DNA from: Xestospongia bergquistia | Taxonomy: Eukaryota; Porifera; Demospongiae; Haplosclerida; Petrosiidae | Length of the DNA stretch: 64,000 bases | Direction: 5' to 3' | Assembly: GCA_963965975.1 (NCBI GenBank) | Contig: OZ014411.1 | Location: forward strand, 23,481,249-23,545,248 | In this document: piece after piece, positions 38,720-51,253 of the stretch | Layout of the letters: each line of letters begins with the position of its first letter | Numbering within the stretch: position 1 is the stretch's first letter | Notes under the pieces: model-generated | Databases searched by the model: none | What the model was told of the DNA's origin: nothing | Seen by the model: only the letters and a program-made list of their open reading frames with translations | Made by a program: the position numbers and the translations under genes

Positions 38720-41700
38720 TTACCAGTTGTAATGGCAACCAATATCAGCTATATCACTACAACAATCATTGTATTCGTGACAGCTTTCATCACAATAGCA
38801 TCCGTTATTGTAACATTGTGATGACAAGGACAATTTACAACATCCACAATAGCTCATGTTAAGTGCTACACATGAACCTAAAATAAACATATAAAGGTGT
38901 GACTGTTATGTCTATATAAGAATTGTAATAAAAATAATTGTTACACCATATAAGGGACAATTATCACATCATTATTCAATATTTGTATATTGTTACTATT
39001 TCATACATTAACTATCTGAAAGAAATCTAAATCAAAGTTATTGATTAGTCTGAAATGTGCCTATCAAATAAAGACAAACTTTAAGTTTTTTGCTCATTTG
39101 CTCATTTAATGAACAGATTAGATAGATAATGATACATAATGAAAATATTACAATGGAAAACATTTCTCACTCATCTACAAAATTTGATTTTTTGAATTGG
39201 TAAATGACAGATGTTTTAAAAGAAACAAGAGGAAATGTCAGGTCTATTAAAGGAGATTGCAACAAACGTCAAGTGTTAAAAGCTAGAATGTTATCACACG
39301 AGGCACAAATTTTATAAAAAATAATTGTCTTACCAATAGGTTTAGGAATGAAAGGATGACAACCAATATCAGCTACATCATTACAACAGTCATTAAAAAT
39401 ATAACAGGCTTGATCACAATAGCATCCATAATTAATACAAGGTGGTGTCACACAACATCCAGGATAGTTGAGATTAAGTGCCAAACATGAGCCTGTACTA
39501 GCACATGAAATCAATAAATTACTAATAATGTTTAACTTACCTAGAGTAACATTTGGATCACATGTATCTATAGGATTACTTGTGACAATAGTTGTATCTA
39601 AATTAAAATACAATGAATTGATTATCATGTGGACAATAGTATTGAGATATCAACTTGAGTCAAAGCCATGGGCTTAAGTCAAGGTGTTTAGGTCTCATAT
39701 TGTTATAATTCACTTCAGTGTAATAGTGTATATAATATCTCTATATATTATATTGCAACTATAAATCATATTAATGACTCATGTAACACTTGTTTTCATC
39801 GCAGTATGTGAACAAATAATTTATACAATAACTTTAGTATTAAGAATGCTGTAAATAGACTAATTCTGAGAGCAAGTCACAGCAATCTAATATTTTGTGC
39901 AATAGCATTAAATACAGGGAGCTCAAAAAACAATTAAAACCATAACCTAAGAATCACATGTTCAACAAAAATGATAGCAGAGTTTGTAAGATATGTGGTA
40001 CTTTATTGTATGCATGGTTTATTAATCATCTTAATTCATATTGTGTTGTTTTAGTTGTTATTTGGATCATGTATACAGTTTTGTACCTTTAAAAAGTCTC
40101 AGTTAACATGTACTCTGTTTAATATATATAATGATTTCTGTATACTTGTGCAAGTCTGTTTTGTTAGTTACAAAGACAATTGTTGAGTTAACATTCACAA
40201 TATTACAAGATGGTTTCTATATAACCTGTCTTTTTTTTCTAGTAAAAGCTATGTAATAAAGTCTACATAAATATATGTCAATCCTAAGGAACATCATGTT
40301 TATTACTAGTGAATGCTATTGGAACAAAAGAGTCATAGCAAGTTCATGGATTCTTTCTGTCTTTTCTTAACTGTTGAATCATGTATTAGCTGATGTAAAC
40401 AATAAGAGCAATTGTTTTTAGATAGTGGCTATTGTTACAGCAGAAGAAGTGTATACTTCAATGAGATATTAATACTAAACACTAGAAACTAATCTAGAAA
40501 CATTACACCTAAATGATTAGATTTTTAAGTGGTGTATGTACTTCCTGTGTCACTACATTACACTTGCAATCACAGTTTATATTTAACATAATGTTCTAAT
40601 CAAATATAATACTTTTCTGTCAATCTTGGAGGCACTTCAAAGCAAAACATGTCATTAAGACCCTATATATCATATTTATTGATGCTTTGTGTAAATGTCA
40701 GAAAGAACATGTCATTATAATAACATTGTAATCACTCACCATTTATGCCAGACCCTAAGCCAGATCCAGATCCTGTATAGAGATAATGCATTCAATAAAA
40801 AATTATATACCAAATCCTAGATGTACTGAAATTTGTCTTATGATAGCTGTTGATGTACGTGTATATGACTGTCAATAGCAGATCCTACTTAGTTGTTTTG
40901 GAAGATACTGACTTCACAGTAAAACATTGACTAGCTATAAAGCTATAATGATCGAACTATTAGCAGTTGTGTCTGTGGAAGTACATATAATTCTTCGTAT
41001 ACCACAATGATGTGATGTCATACACGCAAATTTGCATATCGTAAAATATCTTTTATAACGAAATCATGAAAGAATATGAATCACTGGTAAAGAAAAAAAC
41101 TAATGCTCAAATGAGAGTTGCAAAAAAGAGTACTCTGCACCTAGTTATTGTGTTATCAACTATTCATCAGTATATTATGTGGTTATATAAAGATCTATAT
41201 ATCAATGTAAAGAATATTTTTGCTTTAAGGAATTACACAGGCGTATGAAGGACAAAAATACTAACACTGGAATGCGAGCTGTCAACTGTTGTATCCAAAG
41301 AAATTGTCTTTCATGAAAGGATTACACAGCAGTACTTTCCTGTATCATATTCTCTGTTCATTATGAATAGTGAAATTCAGTATACTTGTAGTAAGTTTGT
41401 TATAACGATAATTGTTAAGTTAATGTACAAGATATTACAAGATTGTTTCTAAATTGTCTGTCTTTATTATATATGTCTACTATAATCTTTATAGTAATAA
41501 AATCTGTATATATAATCATTAATCATAAGGAATATCATGTTTATTACTTGTGGATGCTATTGGAACTAGAGAAGTCATAGCATAGACATGAATTCTTTCT
41601 GTCTTCCCTGATCAGTAGACCAACATGTTAGGAATGCAATTAATATAAGAAATAGTTTTTTAGGTAGTAGCTATTCATAATGCACAGGAAGTGAATACTT

Positions 41701-44700
41701 TAATATATTACCTTAAATTAGAAACAGTAGACCTAATTGAATTTATCTTATATTGGAGAATGCACTTTGTTATTTAATAATGCTTTTAATCATAGTATAT
41801 ATATAACAAAATGTTCTTTTATCAAAATAAAATAAGGCATAGTCAAACCTGGAGGCACCTCAAAAGACAAAATTTTATAATGAACATATTATATAGTATA
41901 TATTGATGCTTTCTATGAATGTAAAATACTTTTCATTGAAGAGATGTGCTTGGCCATTATTTTCAAAAGTGTGAATTATAATTTTAGACAGAAACTTCTA
42001 CACATCACAAATTAAGGGTAGCAATTAAAATTTAAACGCAGTCAAGTTGTATACTTTAATTACTGCCAAATTAATTTGTCCACAAACATGCCAGCTGGTT
42101 CTACAATTATTTGGACAAAATGTTAACCACATGTAGAGTAAAGATAAGATAGATTGTACAGCATATGCTGTTTAGGTTACTATTTTACTATGGAATTGAC
42201 AGTTTGTTTACTTTATCAGACATTTTTCAGATAGGACAACTATGTAGTGTGTAGGAGAGTCCTCTTATAAATACTGTAGTAACAGCCCTAACATATATAC
42301 CCAGCATTCACTCATGGGAATTTGTGTATTTAACTAATGAGACATTAAACAGAATGTTCATAGCTTATAATTAACTTACAATTAACTACATACTCCAAGT
42401 ATCAATTAGCATCAGTAATCGTCACGTTATTTATGAAAATAATATGATAATTACTGAATATCACTGACAACCTAAATGACTACAATTATATTGATTAAAT
42501 CAACAGAACAATTTGTGGTGAATTAAGGAGTGTTATAGCATTGTTAACTCTTCAGTCTTCATACTTTGCAAAATACTGTCACTTGTTAAAAATAAACCTT
42601 GTTAACTATAGGTACAAGCAATATTAGAAACTAAATTAATAATTAAAATTAAGTTAATCTATGGATATTCATATTCTTTCATTGACTAATATGAAACCTT
42701 TTTGTGGAAGTTTTTACACCAACACACTCAATAGATACACAGGTTTAATTTATTATTTTTTCAGTATGTTAGATTTATCTAATGTTGGTTTATCTAACTA
42801 TTCTTCAATTTATATGCCACTGCTAAAATGATTGATTATTTCCAAAAAACTTAAATTCACAGATATGGCTACTATTATTGGTTATGAAATAAAATCAAAC
42901 TATTATACTATTACAATTGTACATCATATAAGGTAGTAGATGTTCTTGTAGATAACATATTATTTATAATATAATGTGCTTATACATCATATTGTATAAA
43001 TGAGATAGTGTACACTTGTCACAACTTTGCTCAGACTGTTTTGATAACTTTACTCATAGCAGTTATGACATACAATTTAATTAATATATTTATGGTGTAA
43101 GGATTATAGCAGTTAAAACGGCCAATAAAATATAACAATAAAAATGATTAACAATATGACAATTTATCAACATAGTAACCAGAAAGTAGAATTTATTAGC
43201 CAATTTGTATATTGTCATTCATTTTAATCATCATTTAATTAAAAATGAAACATGTTATTATCACTTAATATATCACATGCTTTTAGTTCATGTTAAAATC
43301 ATGTATAATATGAGATGTGTAAGTAGCTGTTATATTTAAAAAGTGAAAGACAATATTATTTAGTCTGTAAATTCTGTTCATCACAAATAAAGAGTATCAA
43401 TTAGCATTTTAATATTGTTAAGATGTTTATTAGATTCAATTGTAATGACTGAAATTAATAAGCCCAGTATTAAAACAGAGCTAAAATATTCTTTCAACTA
43501 ATACTTTCATTTTCTGTGGCAGTTTAATACATAAATAGATATACAAGATAAATTCTTTATTTAGTTAGCATCTTAGACTGATCTAATATTGGCTTAACAA
43601 ATAATTTTTCAATTTTTATGTCATTGCTAATATGGCAATTTAAATTCCTGCTTAATATTTAGAAATAACTAATGTTATTGGCTATGATGTATATTCAAAC
43701 AATTATAGTATTTGAAGATTACAATAAGTGTGTATTTCTCATAGACGAGCTTACATCTGATAAAGTAGTAGGTGTTTTTATATGCAATATATTGACTTAA
43801 TATGGATTGTATGCTATGTATAAATTATGTATATGTACACTTTTCACAGCTTTGCTCTAGCTGTTATATAATCTTACTCATTGCAGTTATGACAGACAGT
43901 TATTCTTAGACATAGTAGAATTTAGAAGCCAGTTGTTTTATTGCTATTCATAAGATCCTTTTCATAATACAATGTAGAGTAACATTTTGAAACAATATAA
44001 TTTTACAATGTTAAGAGAAACTTACTTGTAATGTGTAAAAGACAGTTAGGTGTTGTATTTCGTAAACTATCTTGCAAATATGTATAGTCTAGTACATTTT
44101 TTAAACAGTCTTCTGTTAGTTTTTGCTCAATCTCAAATGGAGTCAGATGTGGTTGTTCCTGTAAGTATAAAGCTACTACACCACTCACTAAGGGAGTAGA
44201 CATTGATGTTCCTGATTGAGTTATTGTGCATCCATTACACTTGTAATCAGCTGCTATAACATCTGAGCCAGGAGCAAATATATTGACACACGGACCACTA
44301 TTTGTGAAAGAAGACGCATAATCACCTTGTGCAGAGCTAGCAATAGTAATAACACCAGGTGCACTAGCAGGACTGTAATCACAGGCATCAGCTCCAAAAT
44401 TGTGAGCCGCAGCAATAATTGGTATTCCCATATTAACAATATTACTTGACACATTGTTAACTGAAATAGTGTATGGACCACCCAATGACATTGAGATGAT
44501 AGCTGGACGACGAGGGTTCTTATTGGTTATATTTGTTGCAGCAGAATTTAATCCATCTATAATAACACTCCACGGTGCTAAACCACTGCAATTTAATACA
44601 CGAACACTGTAACAATTAGCTTTTTTGGCAACGCCATACTGTTTTCCACAAGCAAGACTTGCTACATGAGTTCCATGTCCATAGCAATCTAGACCTTTAT

Positions 44701-45320
44701 GGTTAGTTCCAAAGTAGCTGTCACATGGATCATATCCAGTATACATGGCTCTATTACCATCAAATTCACAGTGGTAATAATTAATGCCTTTAGAAATTGG
44801 AAGATCAAGACATCTATATTTAATTTATTCATTTACCTGTATCTAAAATGTAAATGTCAACACCTTCTCCATCTCCTCCAGGTTCAAATATACCATCTAA
44901 TACTGGACTGACTTGGTCAATACGATCCAATGCCCATGAAAGTGAAGCTTCAGCAAAAGTCTCCTCTTCAACATACTCAACACTCTCAAGATTTTTTATC
45001 TAAAAAACATAATTAAAAATGAACGCATTTGACATTTTAAGGCTAACCTGATGTGCCTCATCTATTGATAACTGTGTGACAATCATTTTAGCAAATGGAC
45101 CCTCTATTTTGTAAATGTCAGAACTAAAGGACATAGATCGAATTTTTTCAGCTGTAGCTTCAAATCTCTCATGACTAGTTTCAGGTGCCAGGGCAACCAT
45201 ATATTGACCTGTTGTTTCTATTCCAGGAGCAGCACGAATAACTCGATTTGTTCGTACTACAGCTGCAAAGAGAAGAACAACAAAAATCAAAACTTGACTA
45301 TCTTTTGTACTAAATTCCAT
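38720..45320 (-). CDS. Secreted subtilase with I9 propeptide and two SMB-like modules (S2), complete
   Basis: Predicted 534-aa protein. Exons on the minus strand: 45320-45048, 44999-44837, 44787-44026, 40772-40740, 39597-39541, 39492-39334 and 38877-38720. All are GT-AG; the first intron is phase 0 and the rest phase 1. Residues 1-27 are a signal peptide (SQVLIFVVLLFAAVV). About 33-91 is an inhibitor I9 propeptide (QYMVAL...). The S8 domain, of proteinase K type, has Asp144 (ILDTG), His183 (GHGTHVAS), Asn275 (AAAHNFGADAC) as oxyanion residue and Ser340 (GTSMSTPLVSG). RSGSGLGSGIN (400-410) is a hinge and DTCDPNVTL belongs to a short linker. Two SMB-like modules follow (430-482 and 483-534), each with CC, CYCDxxC and DCC signatures. 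The product should be a self-activating secreted serine protease with binding modules; its substrate is unknown. The large intron 3 (3.25 kb) separates catalytic and binding exons. Confidence 0.85.
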
Positions 45321-45480
45321 ATTTAGTATTGCGATACACTAACTGACTGTTTTGGCTAATCACATGTTTTATGTATGTAAAGTTGAGCAACACCTACGTG
45401 CAATTTCAAGACGTAGACAACAGCTCTCTCCTTTAGCACAAGTCATTATTCGAGTTTATACAATTGATTCCTTGAATGCA

Positions 45481-45821
45481 AATGATTCATTCAATATCAA
45501 GTCAACATAAGAAACAAAATAACCTTCTTTAGATATTGATAGTGGTTGGTTTATCGATTATATTATGAAACGATCCCTGAGAAAATTGTTTATTAATATA
45601 TACCCGTTTCAACCTTATGGAAAATTCTAACTATTAAAGCATATCATATTTGTACATGTCTATTATTAAATTTTACTATAGTTTTGTCATACAGTGTTAG
45701 AATATGCTTTAATTGCATGGTCATGCAAGTCTAATCAAGATTTGACCATATAATTTTTTTGATTGTGTTGCATATATTGAACTGTGTCTTGTCACACAAA
45801 TATATATAACTAGTAACTATA
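45481..45821. other. Upstream of S2, unique sequence
   Basis: Non-coding and not shared with unit I. It ends at the TA target dinucleotide (45820-45821) of the TIR element. No promoter motif could be assigned confidently. Confidence 0.4.
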
Positions 45822-47074
45822 CACTGTTAAAAAGGAGGTGTCATCAAAAACTTAAATCGTCCGGAAAGAGGGAAAAGTTTAGGACTGATTGATGAAAGTC
45901 CTCCTACCAAGAAACCTAAGCTCAGTGATGATTCCTTACCTCCTACCCACTCCCAACAAGAAGAGTATTCAAGGAACAAACTTAAGTTGAAGCAGCTCTA
46001 TGAATCTGAAAAATGGATCCTGACAAGCATGCAGTCCCTCATGTCAGAAACATTTGGTTAGTATATTATAGTTGCTATACGTTTCAGCAGTACCATCAGA
46101 AATTAGGCATCAGTGGATCTGTAAGGAGTGTCCACCTGTTGAGCAAATTTTATCTGACTTCCCCTGTCTCAGAGAATCACAATTAGTATGTACATATTCA
46201 GTTACATCATATAACTAACTTTTGTAGCTTCTCCATGAATTCTATCAGATCACTGGGTTGGTTGAGTGCAAGATACTTTCCTCTTGTAAACGTCTTCTAA
46301 CTTATGCAGATACTTCGTCTAAAAGAGACGTCAAAACTTTAATGACTCAGTATCATAGTATTTCCAATGCTACTGATGGTAAGTGAAGCATTGATACATT
46401 TAGATGTTCAAAGGACACTATTTAGATGTAATTGTCGTGTATGCACTTGCCACTGCTGCATTGCTTACCACACAGAGAGGGAAGAGCAAGCCATCTCTCT
46501 TCATCCCTTTTCAAGTAAGGACCAAATGAATGTGTTGAATGTGGTGGTGATTAACTTTATAGGGAGATCACATTGACATGGATTCTGCTTTGGCTGGCAT
46601 TGAGTATAGCCATCCAGTCATATTGTGCTTTGGGCCAGACTTGACAAAAGCAATACAGCCTATGGTTGTCATAGAAAAGACCAATGTCCTGAAGATGCCA
46701 TCATTTCTGACTGCTGTACATTGTTGTATAGCCTCCTATTATGTCTTCAACATCAAGTACCATGTGCCTTCTAAGTCCTTATGTCACCTACTGGAATATA
46801 TGTGTGGTCTTGAGAATCAAGCGAAAAAACTTCCACTTTCGGTTCAGCAAGTCATTGAAGGATTGCTTTAAGTTTGGACACATTATTTTTCTTTTTGTTT
46901 TATGTACATTATTTATCATTCATTTATCATTCCTTAAATAAGTGTTAGGGGAGGAGAATAAAGTGCTATCATGACATTATGAAAGGTTAGCTGTGACACT
47001 AAATTGGTGTCAAATTTGCACAAGTCAATGACACCAAAAAGTGGTGTCATAGTGACACCTAATTTTTTACAGTA
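45822..47074 (+). mobile_element. 1.25-kb TIR element carrying a gene fragment
   Basis: The left end (CACTGTTAAAAAGGAGGTGTCA) and the complement of the right end (TACTGTAAAAAATTAGGTGTCA) are imperfect inverted repeats of about 22 bp, flanked by TA on both sides (45820-45821 and 47075-47076). The right subterminal region (46990-47062) has five GGTGTCA/TGACACC motifs in alternating orientation, as expected of transposase-binding sites. The terminal CACTGTnAAAA resembles that of the MITE at 7322-7553. No transposase domain was recognised inside. It looks like a non-autonomous DNA transposon with captured coding sequence. Confidence 0.68.
45847..46871 (+). pseudogene. Multi-exon gene fragment of unknown family inside the TIR element
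   Basis: Five plus-strand segments read as coding: about 45847-46056 (basic, SPPTKKPKLSDD, a possible nuclear-localisation signal), 46088-46185, 46228-46378, 46404-46514 (Cys-rich, CNCRVCTCHCC) and 46563-46871 (VILCFGPDLT, VVIEKTNVLKMP, SYYVFNIKYHVPSKSLCHLL, ending at TAA). The proposed introns are only 31, 42, 25 and 48 nt with GT-AG ends. The last junction does not keep frame. No start codon is seen, because coding potential begins next to the left TIR. The last segment resembles a widespread uncharacterised metazoan protein family (hydrophobic strand, then IEK, then YYVF-x-Y). I do not know its function. Confidence 0.55.
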
Positions 47075-48532
47075 TAGAGCTTAAATATTAGAAATCTTAA
47101 GTTATGCAATTTACTATGACATAATAGTTATAAAATCTTGTGAGGTGGGATACGTTTATTGCCAAATCTACTTTCCAATTCCGGTCCACTACGATAAGAG
47201 TTCTCTAGTGTGTTGCATACCAATAACAGGAAAACTTACATCAAATTAATTGTCTCTGTTATTATTGAAATGCCCTTTATCCTCTTACTAATACTTGTTG
47301 TATGCAAATTTATGAACAACAAACGAAATTAAACTATATTCTTTAATTGACAATGCATATGGCGACCAATGTTTTTATTAACCTCAAAGCGCTACAATAA
47401 TGGCTGAGGCTGAAAATTTTTACTAGCTTGCTTTTCTGCCTATAATACTAGCATTCCATAGTTGTAGTCTTCACTATAAAGAAATAAGATTTTTTTAAAA
47501 TTTTAATCTTCTTTACATGTAGTTTGGTATTTAAATCAATTCTAACACCCACTCAGAAGATTATTTATTTGCAGCTATACGTTTAGTGTTTATTATTATT
47601 ATAATTATTATTATTATTATATTTTTATAGAAGCAACAGATAATTAGTCGATGAGAAAAGAAAATAAATTATTATAAAGGAAAAATTTAAGGTGCTGCTC
47701 TGATGGTCATTCACCAGATCTGGTGATGCTTGACTGTCAAAGAATAGACTGAACTAGAGTAATTGAACATAATGGGCATGGATAAGAAATGTTTCATTTC
47801 AAAATTAAGCATAATTAACTTTTACGACAAATAGTTTCAATTAATAACACAAGTTAAATATAGTTTCTACATGGTTAATATTATTTTTTGAACATGAGAA
47901 TTGGTGGTAGTCCTCATTTAAACCCCTCCTCAACATAATATTTCTGAAATAACCGAGACGCACACAATCACAGTCTACAAAGAACTACTGAATAACGTTA
48001 AATGAAAACACAAATGACTCAAATAACAGTATAAGAATTGTACAAAAATGGGGCTAACAAAACTCACTCACTAACTGACTGAAAATGCAAAAACAAAGGC
48101 TTAAATACAAAATATGTTATGAATATTTATAAGTTACTGAGGCAGGATATGACGATTTCTGACAAATATTTTACTGTTTTTATGAAGAAAGGTCAAAAAT
48201 TGGGTGTACCTTATTTTAAATACACTGAAATCAATAAGACAATGTAGAACAATGACCTTTCTCCTGTCAATGGTATGTTATATGTACCTTTTTTAGTATA
48301 ATGTTTTTTGTCCATTTACTAACTATGTCAATCTGCTAACGTTAATGCATGTAAATAAGTCATAAACCATAATAGAAAACAAAAATACAGTAAATTTATA
48401 AAAAGTAGTAATTACTTAAAGTTCTAAAACTGCAAATATATATGTAATACAGTAAATGTTTAAACACAGTTTATAATTAGTTAACATGATATTATAGCCA
48501 AGTTTCAAGTTTGAAGTTGTCTTAAATGGATA
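47075..48532. other. Intergenic between TIR element and S3; no feature supported
   Basis: AT-rich DNA with simple repeats (TTATTA near 47590-47630). No exon series, RNA gene or repeat shared with the rest of the window was recognised. Confidence 0.45.
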
Positions 48533-51053
48533 TTAATTTGTCAAAGGAGTGGGTGTGAATGATGTAGAGATACTAGTAACAGAAAAACAACTAATATCAA
48601 CTATATCACTACAACAGTCTCTAAATATGTAACAGGATTGATCACAATAGCATCCATTATTATTGCATGTTGTTGACAGGGTCCATAAACAGCATCCTTT
48701 ATAGCTGAGATTAAGTGACAGACATGAACCTATAATTAATAATTCAAAACCACAGCGTGATATATATGGCATAATTTTACCTAAAGTATTGGTTGGTGTA
48801 GGAATAACTATTGTTGATAATGTATCAGTTGTGAAAGTACTTGTTGGTAGAAGTAGAGTACTTATTAAAGAAAATGAAGTTTTACTAGTAGTTGAGGTAC
48901 TCAAGACAAATGTATTTGTATAAGATGTTGAGTCACTCTTGACAGGAAAACAACCAATATCAGCTATATCACTACAACAGTCTTTATGATAGTGACAGGC
49001 CTGATCACAAAAGCATGCATTATTCCAACATGTTGGTGACAGGGAAGACATGCAACATCCAGAATAATTGAGATTGAGTGCGAGACATGAACCTAAAGGT
49101 GATGAATAAATTTATTTTATACAGAGTACTTTTACCTTGTGTAACAATTGGTGTAGTTGTGAGTGTAGTATCACTTGAAGTTGGAATGAGAGCAGATGTA
49201 GTACTTGTTGGGACAAGTGCAGTACCTGTTAAAAGGAGTGAAGCTTAAGTATATAGATCTGCATTAAAAGATGAACAATAGAGATAAGAACACTAAGGTC
49301 TATAATATATAACAATCATTGATATGAAGCATCAAAAATTGCTTCTTAACTAAAGAAGTGTTCATTAATTAAGGTAAACTTAACTTTTAATTTCAATAAT
49401 ATTTAATATGCAAGGAATGCTTGATGTAATCTAACTCAGCTTCTTACATTACATTTATGTTACCTTACAATATATGGTAGTCCGTGTAATTTATTTACCA
49501 TATATCTTATGTTAGTAAAAATTCTAAATCAAAATTAATGAGTAATCTAAAATGTGACTAACACAAGATGTGGTCTTACAGAGAAAAACATGAAAAAAAC
49601 TATATTAAGTTAACATACAGTAAAAAAGCATAATGAATTATAGGAGAATGTAACAAAAGCCAAGTGTTAAAAGCAAGAATGTTACCATCACGAGGCACAA
49701 TTTTAAAAAAAATTGAGAGTTAAAGATTTGTCTTAATTTCTTTCAACATTAATAATTTCATTGCATATCACAATTGTGATAAAAAAATTAAAAACAAAAA
49801 CAAAATGAAATGAAGATTTGTCTTAATTCTTTTAACAGTATCAATGTAATTTCATTTATAGTTACTAGTAATGTCAATTAATATTACATTGATACACACA
49901 ATGTCAGAATTGAAAGATAATTAAAGAATGCTCTTCTTAATATGTTGTGAAAATTGAAATGATTGTATATAAATCAATATGTGCAATTTTAGAGAAACTA
50001 TAAATTATGTAAAAATGATATTTTATATGATAAATGATTAGCTTATAATTCTTGAATTGCATGATGTATTGCATGAACTTCTGATTTTGTCTTACCAGGT
50101 GGTATAGGTGTAGGAGATGGAGGAAAACAACCTATATCAGCTATATCATAGCAACAATCTCCAAAGTAGTGACAGGTTTGATCACAAAAGCATTCATTAA
50201 TAGAACAAGGTGGTGACAAGGAAAATACACAACAACCAGAATAATTGAGATTAAGTGCTAGACATGAGCCTATATTCATTTATAAATGGCTACATCTAAA
50301 TTAATAGTGATTACCTTATCTTGAGGAACAGTTGGTATAGGCGTAACTATAATTTTAGTTCTACTGTCTATGTAAGAAAAGTAATATAATTGTAGCAATA
50401 GTTATTTTATTATGTTGACTAAATAGTAACTATTGCTTAAAAACATACAAATTTGGTATGATATGTAATTAAAAGACCGTTTTAAATTTATCAAGCAAGA
50501 ATAATAACAGGTTTCATTTATTAAATATAGTAACATTGGTAATTATTAAAACAATCTAAGTATGTGATAATTTTTGTGAATAGATTTGTTTAAAATGTGT
50601 GAAAACATGGTGGAATAATGTTATGTATTAAAAATGATTATATAAAAACCATTATGTGCAATATTAGAAAAACTACAAATTATGCAAAAATTATGTTTTA
50701 TACGATGAATGATTTAATCTTATTGACTGGCTTATAATTCTTGAAACTAACTTGTCTAATATATATTGCATAATTTTGTCTTACTAGATATATCAGTTGG
50801 AGTAGGTTCAGAAGAGGAAGGTTTTACAGGATGACAACCAATATCTGCTACATCACTACAACAGTCTTCAAAAATATAACAGGCTTGATCACAATAGCAT
50901 CCATAATTAAAACAAAGTGGTGACACACAATATCCAGAATAGTTGAGATTAAGTGCCAAACATGAGCCTATACTAACACATGAAAACTACAAATTATTAA
51001 TAGTGTTTAACTTACCTAGAGTAACATTTGGGTCACATGTATCTATAGGATTA

Positions 51054-51058
51054 CTTGT
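51054..51058. repeat. Target-site duplication, left (CTTGT)
   Basis: The same five bases occur at 55322-55326 on the other side of the LTR element. The uninterrupted exon in S1, S2 and S4 has one copy of this sequence. Confidence 0.93.
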
Positions 51059-51239
51059 TGTTATGTCCTTTGAGTTATAACAAATATTATATTTTTCATT
51101 AAGATACTCAGATGATAACGATACTCAACAATACTACAAAAATCAGAAAAGTCAAGACTATTTATACAGTACTGTAATTAGATTCATATTTACAAAATAA
51201 TCAATAAGGTGATAATAGTCCAATTAGTTGAACATAACA
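51059..51239 (-). repeat. LTR (3' LTR in element orientation)
   Basis: 181 bp, TG...CA ends, identical by eye to 55141-55321. Confidence 0.95.
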
Positions 51240-51253
51240 TCTCCTCCACCTTT
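51240..51253 (-). other. Polypurine tract
   Basis: On the minus strand, AAAGGTGGAGGAGA lies directly before the 3' LTR, the expected place for plus-strand priming. It overlaps the end of the long reading frame by two bases. Confidence 0.85.

Larger units (their letters stand above)
36271..45480. repeat. Tandem duplication unit II (subtilase-SMB gene S2)
   Basis: Direct repeat of unit I. It diverges from unit I just upstream of the S2 start, at about 45480 (unit I equivalent about 36266). It carries about 520 bp near 42110-42625 that unit I lacks; S3's unit keeps part of that block (about 56185-56480), so deletion in unit I is the likelier history. Confidence 0.85.
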
